DNA of 64,000 bases from Zhouia spongiae (lineage in GTDB: Bacteria > Bacteroidota > Bacteroidia > Flavobacteriales > Flavobacteriaceae), in contig NZ_CP094326.1 of NCBI RefSeq assembly GCF_022760175.1, positions 1,724,804 to 1,788,803 on the forward strand. The letters run 5' to 3'. Below the pieces are notes generated by a model, which saw only the letters and a list, made by a program, of their open reading frames with translations, did not search any database and had not been told where the DNA came from. The translations under genes and the position numbers were made by a program. Positions 10,565-18,227 of this stretch are shown piece by piece (positions within the stretch are counted from its first letter, which is position 1; each line of letters starts with the position of its first letter).

Positions 10565-11725
10565 GTGGATCTAGAATTTTTATCGCCCGTAGAGCAAGTT
10601 GTTTTAGCTCATAATGAACTTTTGCCAAAACAGTCTTTAGGCAGGAATATTCAAATTCATACCGAAGCAGGCGGTATTCCAGACCTGGAAGGAGTACAGA
10701 TCGCTATGGTGGCCGTAAATGAAACCCGAAACGGTTCCGTAAGGAAATATGAACGTGTGCAAATGTCGGATTTCAGGAGGTCGTTATATAAGCTGTTTCT
10801 TGGGAATTGGAATTCTTCTATCGTTGATTTAGGGAATATAGAGCCGGGAGAGTCTGTTGAAGACACCTATTTTGCCCTGGCAAGATTAACTGAAGAGTTA
10901 GTGAAACGGCAAATAAACCTCATAGTACTGGGGGGGAGCCAGGATCTGACATATGCTACCTATAGGGGGTTTGATAAGTTAGAGCAGATGGTAAACCTGG
11001 TGGCTGTCGACGGACGTTTTGATTTTGGTTCAGCCGATGAATCAATATCTTCTGCGTCTTATTTGAGTAAAATTGTGGTCGATCAGCCCAACAACCTGTT
11101 TAATTTTTCAAATCTGGGATATCAGACCTATTACAATGCTCAGGAGGAGATTGATTTGATGGGTAAGTTGTTTTTTGATGCTTACAGGTTGGGAGAGGTA
11201 ATTAATGATGTAACAGTAGTAGAGCCTGTGATGCGTGATGCCGACGTGGTGAGCCTCGATATGACCTCCGTGCGTTCTGCAGACCTGGGGTCGGATGCTC
11301 AGTTGCATCCGAATGGTTTTGATGGCAGGGAGATATGTGCTATTGCACGTTATGCAGGTATTAGCGATAAAGTTTCGGTTTTCGGGGTGTATGAGTGTCT
11401 GAACAATAGCCAGTTCGAACAATTGGTGGCGCAAATCCTATGGTATTATATAGAAGGGTATAATTGCAGGAAGAAGGATTATCCTTTTAGTTCCATAGAC
11501 GATAATTATGAGAAATATATCGTTCCCATGGAAGATGCTGATGTTAACTTTTTCAAAAGTAATTTGTCAGGCCGATGGTGGGTTGAAGTCTCGGAAAATG
11601 AGCTTTTAGGCAATAAATTTAAAAGACATACGTTAATACCTTGCACCCATCATGATTATTTGGAAGCCTGTAATAATAAGTTGCCGGAACGCTGGTGGAA
11701 AGCTTACAAAAAAATGATGGTGTGA
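10565..11725 (+). CDS. arginase/formimidoylglutamase-fold protein with degenerate metal site
   Basis: 386 residues, GTG start directly after the topA stop (no spacer). The fold is that of the ureohydrolase family: IVLGGSQDLTYATYRGF, LVAVDGRFDFGSAD and VVSLDMTSVRSADLG occupy the places of the GGxHxxxxG, DAHxD and DxDxxDP metal-binding motifs. Key ligands are changed: His of the first motif is Gln, and His of DAHxD is Arg. The second half (YNCRKKDYPFSS onwards) extends beyond usual ureohydrolases. It is therefore unlikely to be a working Mn enzyme and may have a structural or binding role. It sits just upstream of gldKLMN, a linkage I recall from other flavobacteria, so a link to type IX secretion is possible but not shown. 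Confidence 0.85.
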   Translation: MDLEFLSPVEQVVLAHNELLPKQSLGRNIQIHTEAGGIPDLEGVQIAMVAVNETRNGSVRKYERVQMSDFRRSLYKLFLGNWNSSIVDLGNIEPGESVEDTYFALARLTEELVKRQINLIVLGGSQDLTYATYRGFDKLEQMVNLVAVDGRFDFGSADESISSASYLSKIVVDQPNNLFNFSNLGYQTYYNAQEEIDLMGKLFFDAYRLGEVINDVTVVEPVMRDADVVSLDMTSVRSADLGSDAQLHPNGFDGREICAIARYAGISDKVSVFGVYECLNNSQFEQLVAQILWYYIEGYNCRKKDYPFSSIDDNYEKYIVPMEDADVNFFKSNLSGRWWVEVSENELLGNKFKRHTLIPCTHHDYLEACNNKLPERWWKAYKKMMV

Positions 11726-11805
11726 TGTAGGTTCGGATGAGGGGCGAACGGGATTTACGTTTCAAAAAAACGATGATAGTGTTTAACAGAAAATTCACAT
11801 AACTA

Positions 11806-11836
11806 TTGTTTTTTTAAAATTATTTAGATAGGTTTA
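11806..11836 (+). promoter_or_regulatory. candidate promoter of the gldKLMN operon
   Basis: A TTG (11806-11808) and, after about 20 nt, TAGGTTTA (11829-11836, one mismatch to TAnnTTTG) lie 42 nt before the gldK ATG. The 147-bp gap after the arginase-like gene supports a separate promoter here. Confidence 0.5.
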
Positions 11837-11878
11837 CCTTCTCAATCTTAAAATTGTAATTTAACCTCAATTATGTAT

Positions 11879-13234
11879 ATGAAAAAGCTATTTTTATTAG
11901 CACTCGTTACATTGTTTATGTATAGCTGTGGCTCCGGAGACCGTGGTCAGTTAGTGGGTGTTAAAGGAAAAAAATGGTACCCAGAGAAGCCCAAAGGGAT
12001 GGTTCTGATACCCGGAGGTTCCTTTATTATGGGGAAATCTGAAGAAGATCTTGCAGACGCTTCAGATGCACCAGCCAAGACTGTAACCGTTCGGGCTTTC
12101 TACATGGACGAAACAGAAATAACCAATGCCGAATATCGTCAGTTTGTCGAGTGGGTTAAAGACTCAATTGTACGTACCAATCTTGCTATTATGGCAGATT
12201 TAGTGGGGGAAACTCCCGGAAATGGCGGTATCGGAGAGTATGCTTTTATGGATGCAGATACTACAAACCTTTCCGTGTATCAGAAATATATGCTTGAGAA
12301 TTATACAGGTATGGGAGAGACAGGTTATGAAGGCAGAAGGCTTAATAGGCGCATAGATCTCGAATGGGATGTGAATGAATATCCTGATGAGTATTATGCG
12401 GAGGTTATGGATGAGATGTATATATCTCAGGAAGAATCATATAACGGCATCAGGACCGTAGATGTCCAGAAGCTGAAATTCCAGTATGACTGGATAGATA
12501 TTCAGGCGGCTGCCCGCGATAAGAAAGGGAGCAGAAAAGATCATATCAAGCACGAAGAAATTATGATCTACCCGGATACTACGGTTTGGATCAAAGATTT
12601 CAGCTATTCATATAATGAGCCTATGCACAATGATTATTTCTGGCATGATGCTTATGGAGACTATCCTGTAGTCGGGGTATCGTGGAAGCAGGCCAAGGCT
12701 TTTTGTGCATGGAGATCTAAATATTTGAACGATTACAATAGAAGTAAAGGAAAGCAACCGGCCAACCAGTTCCGTCTTCCAACAGAAGAAGAGTGGGAGT
12801 ATGCTGCCCGCGGAGGAATCGAATCGGGTAAGTACCCGTGGGGAGGCCCGTATGTAATGAATGACAGAGGTTGTTTTATGGCGAACTTTAAACCACTTCG
12901 CGGTGATTATGCTGCGGATGAAGCGTTGTATACTGTAGAGGCTAAATCATACGAGCCTAATGATTATGGTTTATACAATATGGCTGGGAATGTGTCGGAG
13001 TGGACGAATTCTTCCTACGATCCTAACGCCTACGAGTATGTGTCGACAATGAACCCGAATACCCTGGATGATAATAATAAAAGAAAAGTTATCAGGGGCG
13101 GATCTTGGAAAGATGTTGCATACTTCCTTCAGGTAAGTACAAGGGATTATGAGTATCAGGATACCGCCAGGAGTTATATCGGATTCAGAACCGTGCAGGA
13201 TTACATGGGAACTGATGTGACCCAAAGTAAATAA
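11879..13234 (+). CDS. gldK: gliding motility / type IX secretion lipoprotein GldK
   Basis: 451 residues with a lipoprotein signal (MKKLFLLALVTLFMYSC; an ATG two codons upstream is less likely). GldK (PorK in Porphyromonas) is an outer-membrane lipoprotein that forms the periplasmic ring of the type IX secretion system with GldN. The body is an FGE-sulfatase fold: MVLIPGGSFIMGKSEED near residue 41, DETEITNAEYRQFV, then VSWKQAKAFCAWRSKYLN, RLPTEEEWEYAARGG and the C-terminal VIRGGSWKDVAYFLQ with GFRTV. A long insertion (about residues 100-250) lies between the first and second halves, as in GldK. It is followed by gldL 67 bp later in the same operon. Confidence 0.96.
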   Translation: MKKLFLLALVTLFMYSCGSGDRGQLVGVKGKKWYPEKPKGMVLIPGGSFIMGKSEEDLADASDAPAKTVTVRAFYMDETEITNAEYRQFVEWVKDSIVRTNLAIMADLVGETPGNGGIGEYAFMDADTTNLSVYQKYMLENYTGMGETGYEGRRLNRRIDLEWDVNEYPDEYYAEVMDEMYISQEESYNGIRTVDVQKLKFQYDWIDIQAAARDKKGSRKDHIKHEEIMIYPDTTVWIKDFSYSYNEPMHNDYFWHDAYGDYPVVGVSWKQAKAFCAWRSKYLNDYNRSKGKQPANQFRLPTEEEWEYAARGGIESGKYPWGGPYVMNDRGCFMANFKPLRGDYAADEALYTVEAKSYEPNDYGLYNMAGNVSEWTNSSYDPNAYEYVSTMNPNTLDDNNKRKVIRGGSWKDVAYFLQVSTRDYEYQDTARSYIGFRTVQDYMGTDVTQSK

Positions 13235-13301
13235 TCCATTTCGTTTAGCCCACAATTATTGAATTAACCATAAACTTATCTACAACTAAAATTTAATTAC
13301 T

Positions 13302-13955
13302 ATGGCACAATCAAAATCAACCAAGCAATTATTTAACATGGCCTATGGCCTTGGAGCATCAATCGTAATATTAGGTGCATTGTTTAAAATCGCTCACTGG
13401 GAAATCGGCCCGTTGAACGGTACTGTCCTGTTAGCCATCGGTCTTATTACCGAAGCTATCATTTTTGCAATTTCAGCTTTCGAGCCTGTAGATGCAGATG
13501 TAGACTGGACTTTAGTTTATCCGGAGCTGGCAGGTGGCGAAGGTAAATCGAGAAAGAATGAGGCAGCAGAGGCTAAAGAAGCTGAAGGTCTGTTGTCCAG
13601 GAAATTAGATGATATGCTTAAAGAAGCTAAACTCGATGCTTCATTGATGAATAGTTTAGGAGAAAGCATCCGTAGTTTTGAAGGTGCTGCTAAAGGAATT
13701 GCACCCACTGCAGACGCTATCGGATCTACGAAGAAGTATGCAGAAGAACTTTCTTTGGCTGCAGCCCAAATGGAATCATTAAACAGTCTTTATAAAGTAC
13801 AATTGGAGAGCGCAAACAGGCAAGCTTCAATCAATGAGGAAGTTGCAGAAAATGCAGGTAAGCTGAAAGACCAGATGGTGTCTTTAACAAGCAACCTGAC
13901 TTCATTGAATGGAGTTTACGGTAATATGCTTACTGCGATGAATGGTAGAGCTTAA
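13302..13955 (+). CDS. gldL: gliding motor inner-membrane protein GldL
   Basis: 217 residues. GldL with GldM forms the proton-driven motor that powers type IX secretion and gliding. Two membrane helices lie at the N-terminus (about residues 14-31, AYGLGASIVILGALFKI, and 39-60) and the second carries Glu51, the likely counterpart of the proton-path glutamate. The rest is a cytoplasmic, helical, Ala/Glu-rich domain (residues 85-217) with predicted coiled coil. Position between gldK and gldM confirms the identity. Confidence 0.96.
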   Translation: MAQSKSTKQLFNMAYGLGASIVILGALFKIAHWEIGPLNGTVLLAIGLITEAIIFAISAFEPVDADVDWTLVYPELAGGEGKSRKNEAAEAKEAEGLLSRKLDDMLKEAKLDASLMNSLGESIRSFEGAAKGIAPTADAIGSTKKYAEELSLAAAQMESLNSLYKVQLESANRQASINEEVAENAGKLKDQMVSLTSNLTSLNGVYGNMLTAMNGRA

Positions 13956-14003
13956 TTAGTTATTAATTCATTTAAAAATTTAATTTACACTAATTAAGAT
14001 ACC

Positions 14004-15596
14004 ATGGCAGGAAAATTATCACCAAGGCAGCGAATGATTAACCTCATGTACCTGATCTTCATTGCTATGCTGGCATTGAATATGAGTAAAGAGGTGTTGT
14101 CTGCATTCGGTTTGCTTAACGAAAAACTGACTAACTTTAACAGTAAGGCAGCAGAGCGTAATGCAAATGCATTCGCTAGCTTAGAACTAAAAGCATCAGA
14201 ACAGCCTTTAAAATATGGGGCCTTGTTCAGGGATGTTCAAACTATAAATCAGACCTCAAGTGATTTGTATGGTTATTTAGATAACCTGAAAACGGAAATG
14301 CTGGCCGGTTTGGCTCAGGAAGACCAGCAAGACTACGAAGTAATGGATAAGTCCAACTTCCTGGATCAAAAGTTCTTTCAGGGTGACCGTTATTCGGCTG
14401 CCGGACAGGAATTTATCGATAAGATCAATGATTTTAGGACAAGCAGCTCAGAGATCATTAATAAAATACCTGATTCATTGATGAAACCGGCTCAAAAAAC
14501 AGCTTTGGTTAATGCAATAGAAGCGCGTTTTACAACGGGTGACGATAAAGGACAGGTGGCGAATAGAGACGGAAGACCGGTTGATTGGTTGAACTACCAT
14601 TACGAAGGGTTCCCGTTAGTGGCTTCGATGACTAAAATCACATTGTTGCAGTCGGATATCAGAACGACCCAGGATGAGATTTTAAAAGCTATGTTGCAAG
14701 GTCAGTTAACTCAGGAAGTTTCCATGACTAACTATACAACACTATTAGAAGCACCTAAATCCGCTTATTTTTCCGGAGAGGATTTTAACGGTCAGATTGT
14801 TTTAGGTAGAAAAGATGCAACTACAAAACCAAACAGGGTCGAGTTAACCCTGGATGGTAAAGAATTAGGAGAAGACGATTATGTAATCGAAGACGGACGT
14901 GTCCGTTTAACGGTGAGTACCGGTAATGTAGGTGAACATACCATTGAGGGAAATCTGATCTTTGCTCAGGATGGTGAGGAAATTGAAGTGCCTGTAAAAC
15001 AGACCTTCACGGTGATCCCCAAACCGAATTCTGCTGTTATCTCGGCAGATAAGATGAATGTAGTTTATCGTGGTGTTGCCAACCCAATGACAATTTCAAT
15101 TCCGGGAGTAGGTAATATCAGCGCTAATGCACCTGGGTTAAAACCTATAGGCGGTGCCGGAAAATATATCATGAATCCGGGTACAGGTAGGGAAGTTACA
15201 ATTTCTGTATCGGGTAAATTGCCTGGGGGCGAACCGGTATCAGATCGTAAAACTTTCAGGATTAAAGATATCCCAAGACCTTCAGGAACTGTCAGGGGAG
15301 AGTTTGGAGAAATTAAAATGCCAAGAGCCAATTTAGAGATCTCTAGTGTTGGGGCAATTTTAGAAGACTTCGACTTCGATCTTAACCTGGCTATCAGCGG
15401 ATTTAAATTTAAAGTTCCGGGACAGCCAACGGTTCAGGTTAGAGGGAATAAGCTTGATAGCCGTGCAAAAGCTGCACTGACAAGAGCCAGAAGAGGCGAT
15501 GTTGTTCAGATCTTCGATATAGAAGCTTTTATTACAAACAACAGAAGCTATAAGCTTAAAAAAGTTTCACCTGTAGTGGTTGAGCTAACGAACTAA
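14004..15596 (+). CDS. gldM: gliding motor protein GldM
   Basis: 530 residues. A short cytoplasmic start (MAGKLSPRQRMINLMYLIF) leads into a single membrane helix (residues about 13-30), and a long periplasmic part follows: a helical domain to about residue 220 and then beta-rich domains. This is the rod that runs from the GldL motor across the periplasm to the GldK-GldN ring. Length and layout are those of GldM/PorM. It is 48 bp downstream of gldL and 94 bp upstream of gldN. Confidence 0.96.
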   Translation: MAGKLSPRQRMINLMYLIFIAMLALNMSKEVLSAFGLLNEKLTNFNSKAAERNANAFASLELKASEQPLKYGALFRDVQTINQTSSDLYGYLDNLKTEMLAGLAQEDQQDYEVMDKSNFLDQKFFQGDRYSAAGQEFIDKINDFRTSSSEIINKIPDSLMKPAQKTALVNAIEARFTTGDDKGQVANRDGRPVDWLNYHYEGFPLVASMTKITLLQSDIRTTQDEILKAMLQGQLTQEVSMTNYTTLLEAPKSAYFSGEDFNGQIVLGRKDATTKPNRVELTLDGKELGEDDYVIEDGRVRLTVSTGNVGEHTIEGNLIFAQDGEEIEVPVKQTFTVIPKPNSAVISADKMNVVYRGVANPMTISIPGVGNISANAPGLKPIGGAGKYIMNPGTGREVTISVSGKLPGGEPVSDRKTFRIKDIPRPSGTVRGEFGEIKMPRANLEISSVGAILEDFDFDLNLAISGFKFKVPGQPTVQVRGNKLDSRAKAALTRARRGDVVQIFDIEAFITNNRSYKLKKVSPVVVELTN

Positions 15597-15690
15597 TAAA
15601 TAGATCTTGAAATAAAATTTAACTGTATTTTTTTCGTTGTAGCGTTTAAAACAGCTTAATTTTAATAAAGACAAAATATTACAAGTTATT

Positions 15691-16581
15691 ATGAATTGGA
15701 AAAGTTTAATATGTGTAATCTCGGTAGTACTTTTTAGTACTGCAACATTTGCTCAGGCAAACTTGCTTAATGCCAAATTCCCCGAAGAAGTCGGGGTGAA
15801 AACAATGGAGCAAATTAAAGCTGATAACGATGCGCCGTTACCTTACGGGTATGTAGACGATAGGGATATCTTATGGTCTAAAACTACCTGGGAGCGTATA
15901 GACCTGGATGAAAGAATTAATTTTCCCTTGTATTATCCTGTGGATACGATAGGTATTGGCAGTGACAGGCGTTCGTTATACGATGTACTGGTTAAGAACA
16001 TTAAGGATGGCTTACTTACTGATATTTATGTTGATTCGTATTTTACAGACAGAAGAAACTTTAACGATCTTGAAGCTACTTTAGTAAAAGTAGATACAAC
16101 CGATTTAGGTTATGAGCAGTTAAACGCCGGAGAACAGGTTTCACCGGAATATATCAACAGAAGAAAGATTACTTCAGCAGATATCCAGGAGTACTGGATC
16201 AAAGGATTGTGGTATTTCGATAAACGACAAGGAGAGCTTAAATACAGGCTTATCGGGTTGGCACCGGTAGCCCCGGATGTGAACTTTATAGATAGCGAAC
16301 ATCAGGACCTGGTTCCTTTATTCTGGGTATGGTTCCCGAGTGCCAGAGAGATACTTCACGAGGCAAAAGCCTTTAACGGAGCTAATTCTGCAAGACCGAT
16401 ATCTTTCGACCAATTGCTCAATGCAAGACGATTCAATGCCTATATATACAAAGAAGAAAACGTATACGGAGACAGAAAGATTGAAGATTATATCCAGGAC
16501 AATGCCATGTTCCAGCTTTTAGAAGCACAGCGTATAAAAGAAAGATTACGCGATAGGGAACAAGACATGTGGAGTTATTAA
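15691..16581 (+). CDS. gldN: gliding motility / type IX secretion protein GldN
   Basis: 296 residues with a Sec signal peptide (MNWKSLICVISVVLFSTATFAQ, cleavage after the FAQ). GldN (PorN) joins GldK in the periplasmic ring of the type IX secretion system. Family features include DDRDILWSKTTWERIDLDER near residue 55, the WFPSAREILHEAKAFNGAN segment near residue 215 and the DRKIEDYIQDNAMFQLLEAQ stretch near the end. It is the last gene of the gldKLMN operon, closed by the terminator 30 bp downstream. Confidence 0.95.
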   Translation: MNWKSLICVISVVLFSTATFAQANLLNAKFPEEVGVKTMEQIKADNDAPLPYGYVDDRDILWSKTTWERIDLDERINFPLYYPVDTIGIGSDRRSLYDVLVKNIKDGLLTDIYVDSYFTDRRNFNDLEATLVKVDTTDLGYEQLNAGEQVSPEYINRRKITSADIQEYWIKGLWYFDKRQGELKYRLIGLAPVAPDVNFIDSEHQDLVPLFWVWFPSAREILHEAKAFNGANSARPISFDQLLNARRFNAYIYKEENVYGDRKIEDYIQDNAMFQLLEAQRIKERLRDREQDMWSY

Positions 16582-16610
16582 AAAATATTTCCAATTCAAG
16601 ATACCATACA

Positions 16611-16643
16611 TCGCCCGGCTTAAAAGCCGGGCGATTTGCTTTT
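16611..16643 (+). terminator. terminator of the gldKLMN operon
   Basis: A perfect 10-bp inverted repeat (TCGCCCGGCT / AGCCGGGCGA) with a TAAA loop, followed by TTTGCTTTT. Confidence 0.85.
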
Positions 16644-16651
16644 AAATGTCC

Positions 16652-16681
16652 TTGTAAAGATTTAAATAAGACCTACCTTTG
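16652..16681 (+). promoter_or_regulatory. promoter of the FAD oxidoreductase gene, apparently leaderless
   Basis: TTG at 16652 and, 19 nt on, a perfect TACCTTTG at 16674-16681. The ATG of the next gene is at 16687, only 5 bases beyond the -7 box, so transcription would start at or within 1-2 nt of the start codon. Confidence 0.7.
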
Positions 16682-16686
16682 CGCCT

Positions 16687-17742
16687 ATGGTAGACTATAT
16701 AATTGTTGGCCTGGGACTGGCCGGAACCGCATTTGCCGAACAGCTTTTAAAGCATGAAAAATCTTTTATCGTTTATGATGATACGTCTCAACAGTCATCG
16801 TTGGTTGCCGGTGCACTGTATAACCCGGTAATTCTTAAACGGTTTACAAAAGTTTGGCGGGCACACGAGCAGTTAGCGTCCGTGGAATCCTTCTATCCGC
16901 AGTTAGAATCAAAACTGAATGTTAAGTTCGATTTTAAAATACCGGTTTACAGACGATTTGCATCTGTTGAAGAGCAAAATCTCTGGTTTGATGCTGCCGA
17001 TAAGCCATTGCTTGAAGATTTTCTGTCTACCACATTAATTAAAAATGATAACAATAATATCGATGCTCCTTTTGGCTATGGAGAAGTATTGTCGACAGGA
17101 CGTGTAGATACTGATATCTTGATGACAAGTTATACAGCTTATCTTTTAAGGGAAGGTTTTCTTAAAAAGGAGCGGTTTAATTATGAAGACCTGATTATTG
17201 AGGCCGATCATGTAATGTATAATAATGTCAAGGCTAAAAATATTGTCTTTTGTGAAGGTTTTGGACTCAAAAGCAATCCTTATTTTAATTACCTCCCGTT
17301 AAACGGAACCAAAGGACAGTTGCTAACCATCCATGCGCCTGAGCTTAAAACCGATTTTGTTTTAAAATCATCTGTTTTTCTGATCCCAACCGGAAATGAC
17401 TTTTACAGAGTTGGGGCTACCTATGAAAGGCACGATAAAACCAATCAGATAACCAGGGAAGCAAGAGAAGAGTTGCTTGCCAAAATGGATACATTTATCA
17501 AATGTCCGTATGAAGTTGTCGACCAGAAGGCAGGAATAAGGCCAACAGTTACAGACAGAAGACCATTGGTAGGGAAACATCCCGTGTACCCGAATGTCTA
17601 TGTACTAAACGGAATGGGCTCAAGAGGAGTTATGATTGCGCCTTATGCATCAGGGCAACTATACGAAGCAATAGAGTTATCGCAACCTATAGATGACGAT
17701 ATGGATATTTTGAGGTTTAGAAAAAAATACCCGGCTCCATAA
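16687..17742 (+). CDS. FAD-dependent oxidoreductase of the DAO/glycine oxidase type
   Basis: 351 residues. The FAD-binding Rossmann motif starts at once (YIIVGLGLAGTAFAEQLL, GxGxxG near residue 8), followed by QQSSLVAGALYNPVILKR, a DAO-like flavin loop. The C-terminal domain holds the KAGIRPTVTDRRPLVGKHP segment and GMGSRGVMIAPY, which contact the flavin in this family. It likely oxidises an amino acid or related amine; the substrate cannot be read. Because the Rossmann strand begins at residue 3, no later start is possible. It stands alone between the gldN terminator and a convergent DUF983 gene 17 bp away. Confidence 0.88.
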   Translation: MVDYIIVGLGLAGTAFAEQLLKHEKSFIVYDDTSQQSSLVAGALYNPVILKRFTKVWRAHEQLASVESFYPQLESKLNVKFDFKIPVYRRFASVEEQNLWFDAADKPLLEDFLSTTLIKNDNNNIDAPFGYGEVLSTGRVDTDILMTSYTAYLLREGFLKKERFNYEDLIIEADHVMYNNVKAKNIVFCEGFGLKSNPYFNYLPLNGTKGQLLTIHAPELKTDFVLKSSVFLIPTGNDFYRVGATYERHDKTNQITREAREELLAKMDTFIKCPYEVVDQKAGIRPTVTDRRPLVGKHPVYPNVYVLNGMGSRGVMIAPYASGQLYEAIELSQPIDDDMDILRFRKKYPAP

Positions 17743-17759
17743 TACTACCTGATGCCTTT

Positions 17760-18161
17760 TTATTTTTGAACCTGTTTGTTTTTGTTTAAAGCATTCGGAT
17801 CGTATTTTACGAAAAAATTGATCCAGATATTTCTCGAAATGCGCATAATTACCGGCATAAAAACGATCAAAGAAGCAACAATGCTAATAAAGGCGGTTTT
17901 CAGGCTCGTGCCGATAAACAGATAGGTAATAATAAAAGCAGCTACGGCTACGGCTACCCCGACTCCATAACTTACATACATGGCTCCGTAAAAGAAAGAA
18001 GGTTCAATTTTATAACGGGTGCCGCAATGCGAGCAAGTATCGTGCATTTTATATATGTTAGACAAATTATACATATTGTTGTCGATATACATGCTTTCCT
18101 GATGGCATTTGGGACAACTTCCTGTTAAAATGCTGTAGAGTCTGGATCCTTTTTTTAACAT
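17760..18161 (-). CDS. DUF983 membrane protein
   Basis: 133 residues from the ATG at 18161. Two CxxC pairs (CPKCH near residue 15, CSHCG near residue 43) suggest a zinc-binding head, followed by two membrane helices (about residues 60-82 and 88-110) and a short polar tail. This is the DUF983 pattern; function unknown. A longer reading from 18188 is rejected because a TACTTTTG promoter box (18178-18185) lies inside it. The gene is divergent from the ABC-F gene, 66 bp away. Confidence 0.88.
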   Translation of the reverse strand: MLKKGSRLYSILTGSCPKCHQESMYIDNNMYNLSNIYKMHDTCSHCGTRYKIEPSFFYGAMYVSYGVGVAVAVAAFIITYLFIGTSLKTAFISIVASLIVFMPVIMRISRNIWINFFVKYDPNALNKNKQVQK

Positions 18162-18177
18162 TTGCAAAGGTTTTGTG

Positions 18178-18185
18178 CAAAAGTA
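18178..18185 (-). promoter_or_regulatory. -7 box of the DUF983 promoter
   Basis: TACTTTTG on the minus strand, 16 nt before the ATG at 18161. A TTG lies further upstream near 18215, at a slightly long spacing. Confidence 0.55.
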
Positions 18186-18227
18186 CACATCCTGTATATT
18201 ATTATTAGTAACAATTGTAACAAATAG

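Noticed and set aside
16255-16275. TTGGCACCGGTAGCC in gldN as a sigma-54 promoter
   Set aside because: The GG-to-GC distance is wrong (10 nt instead of 12) and it is inside a coding region.
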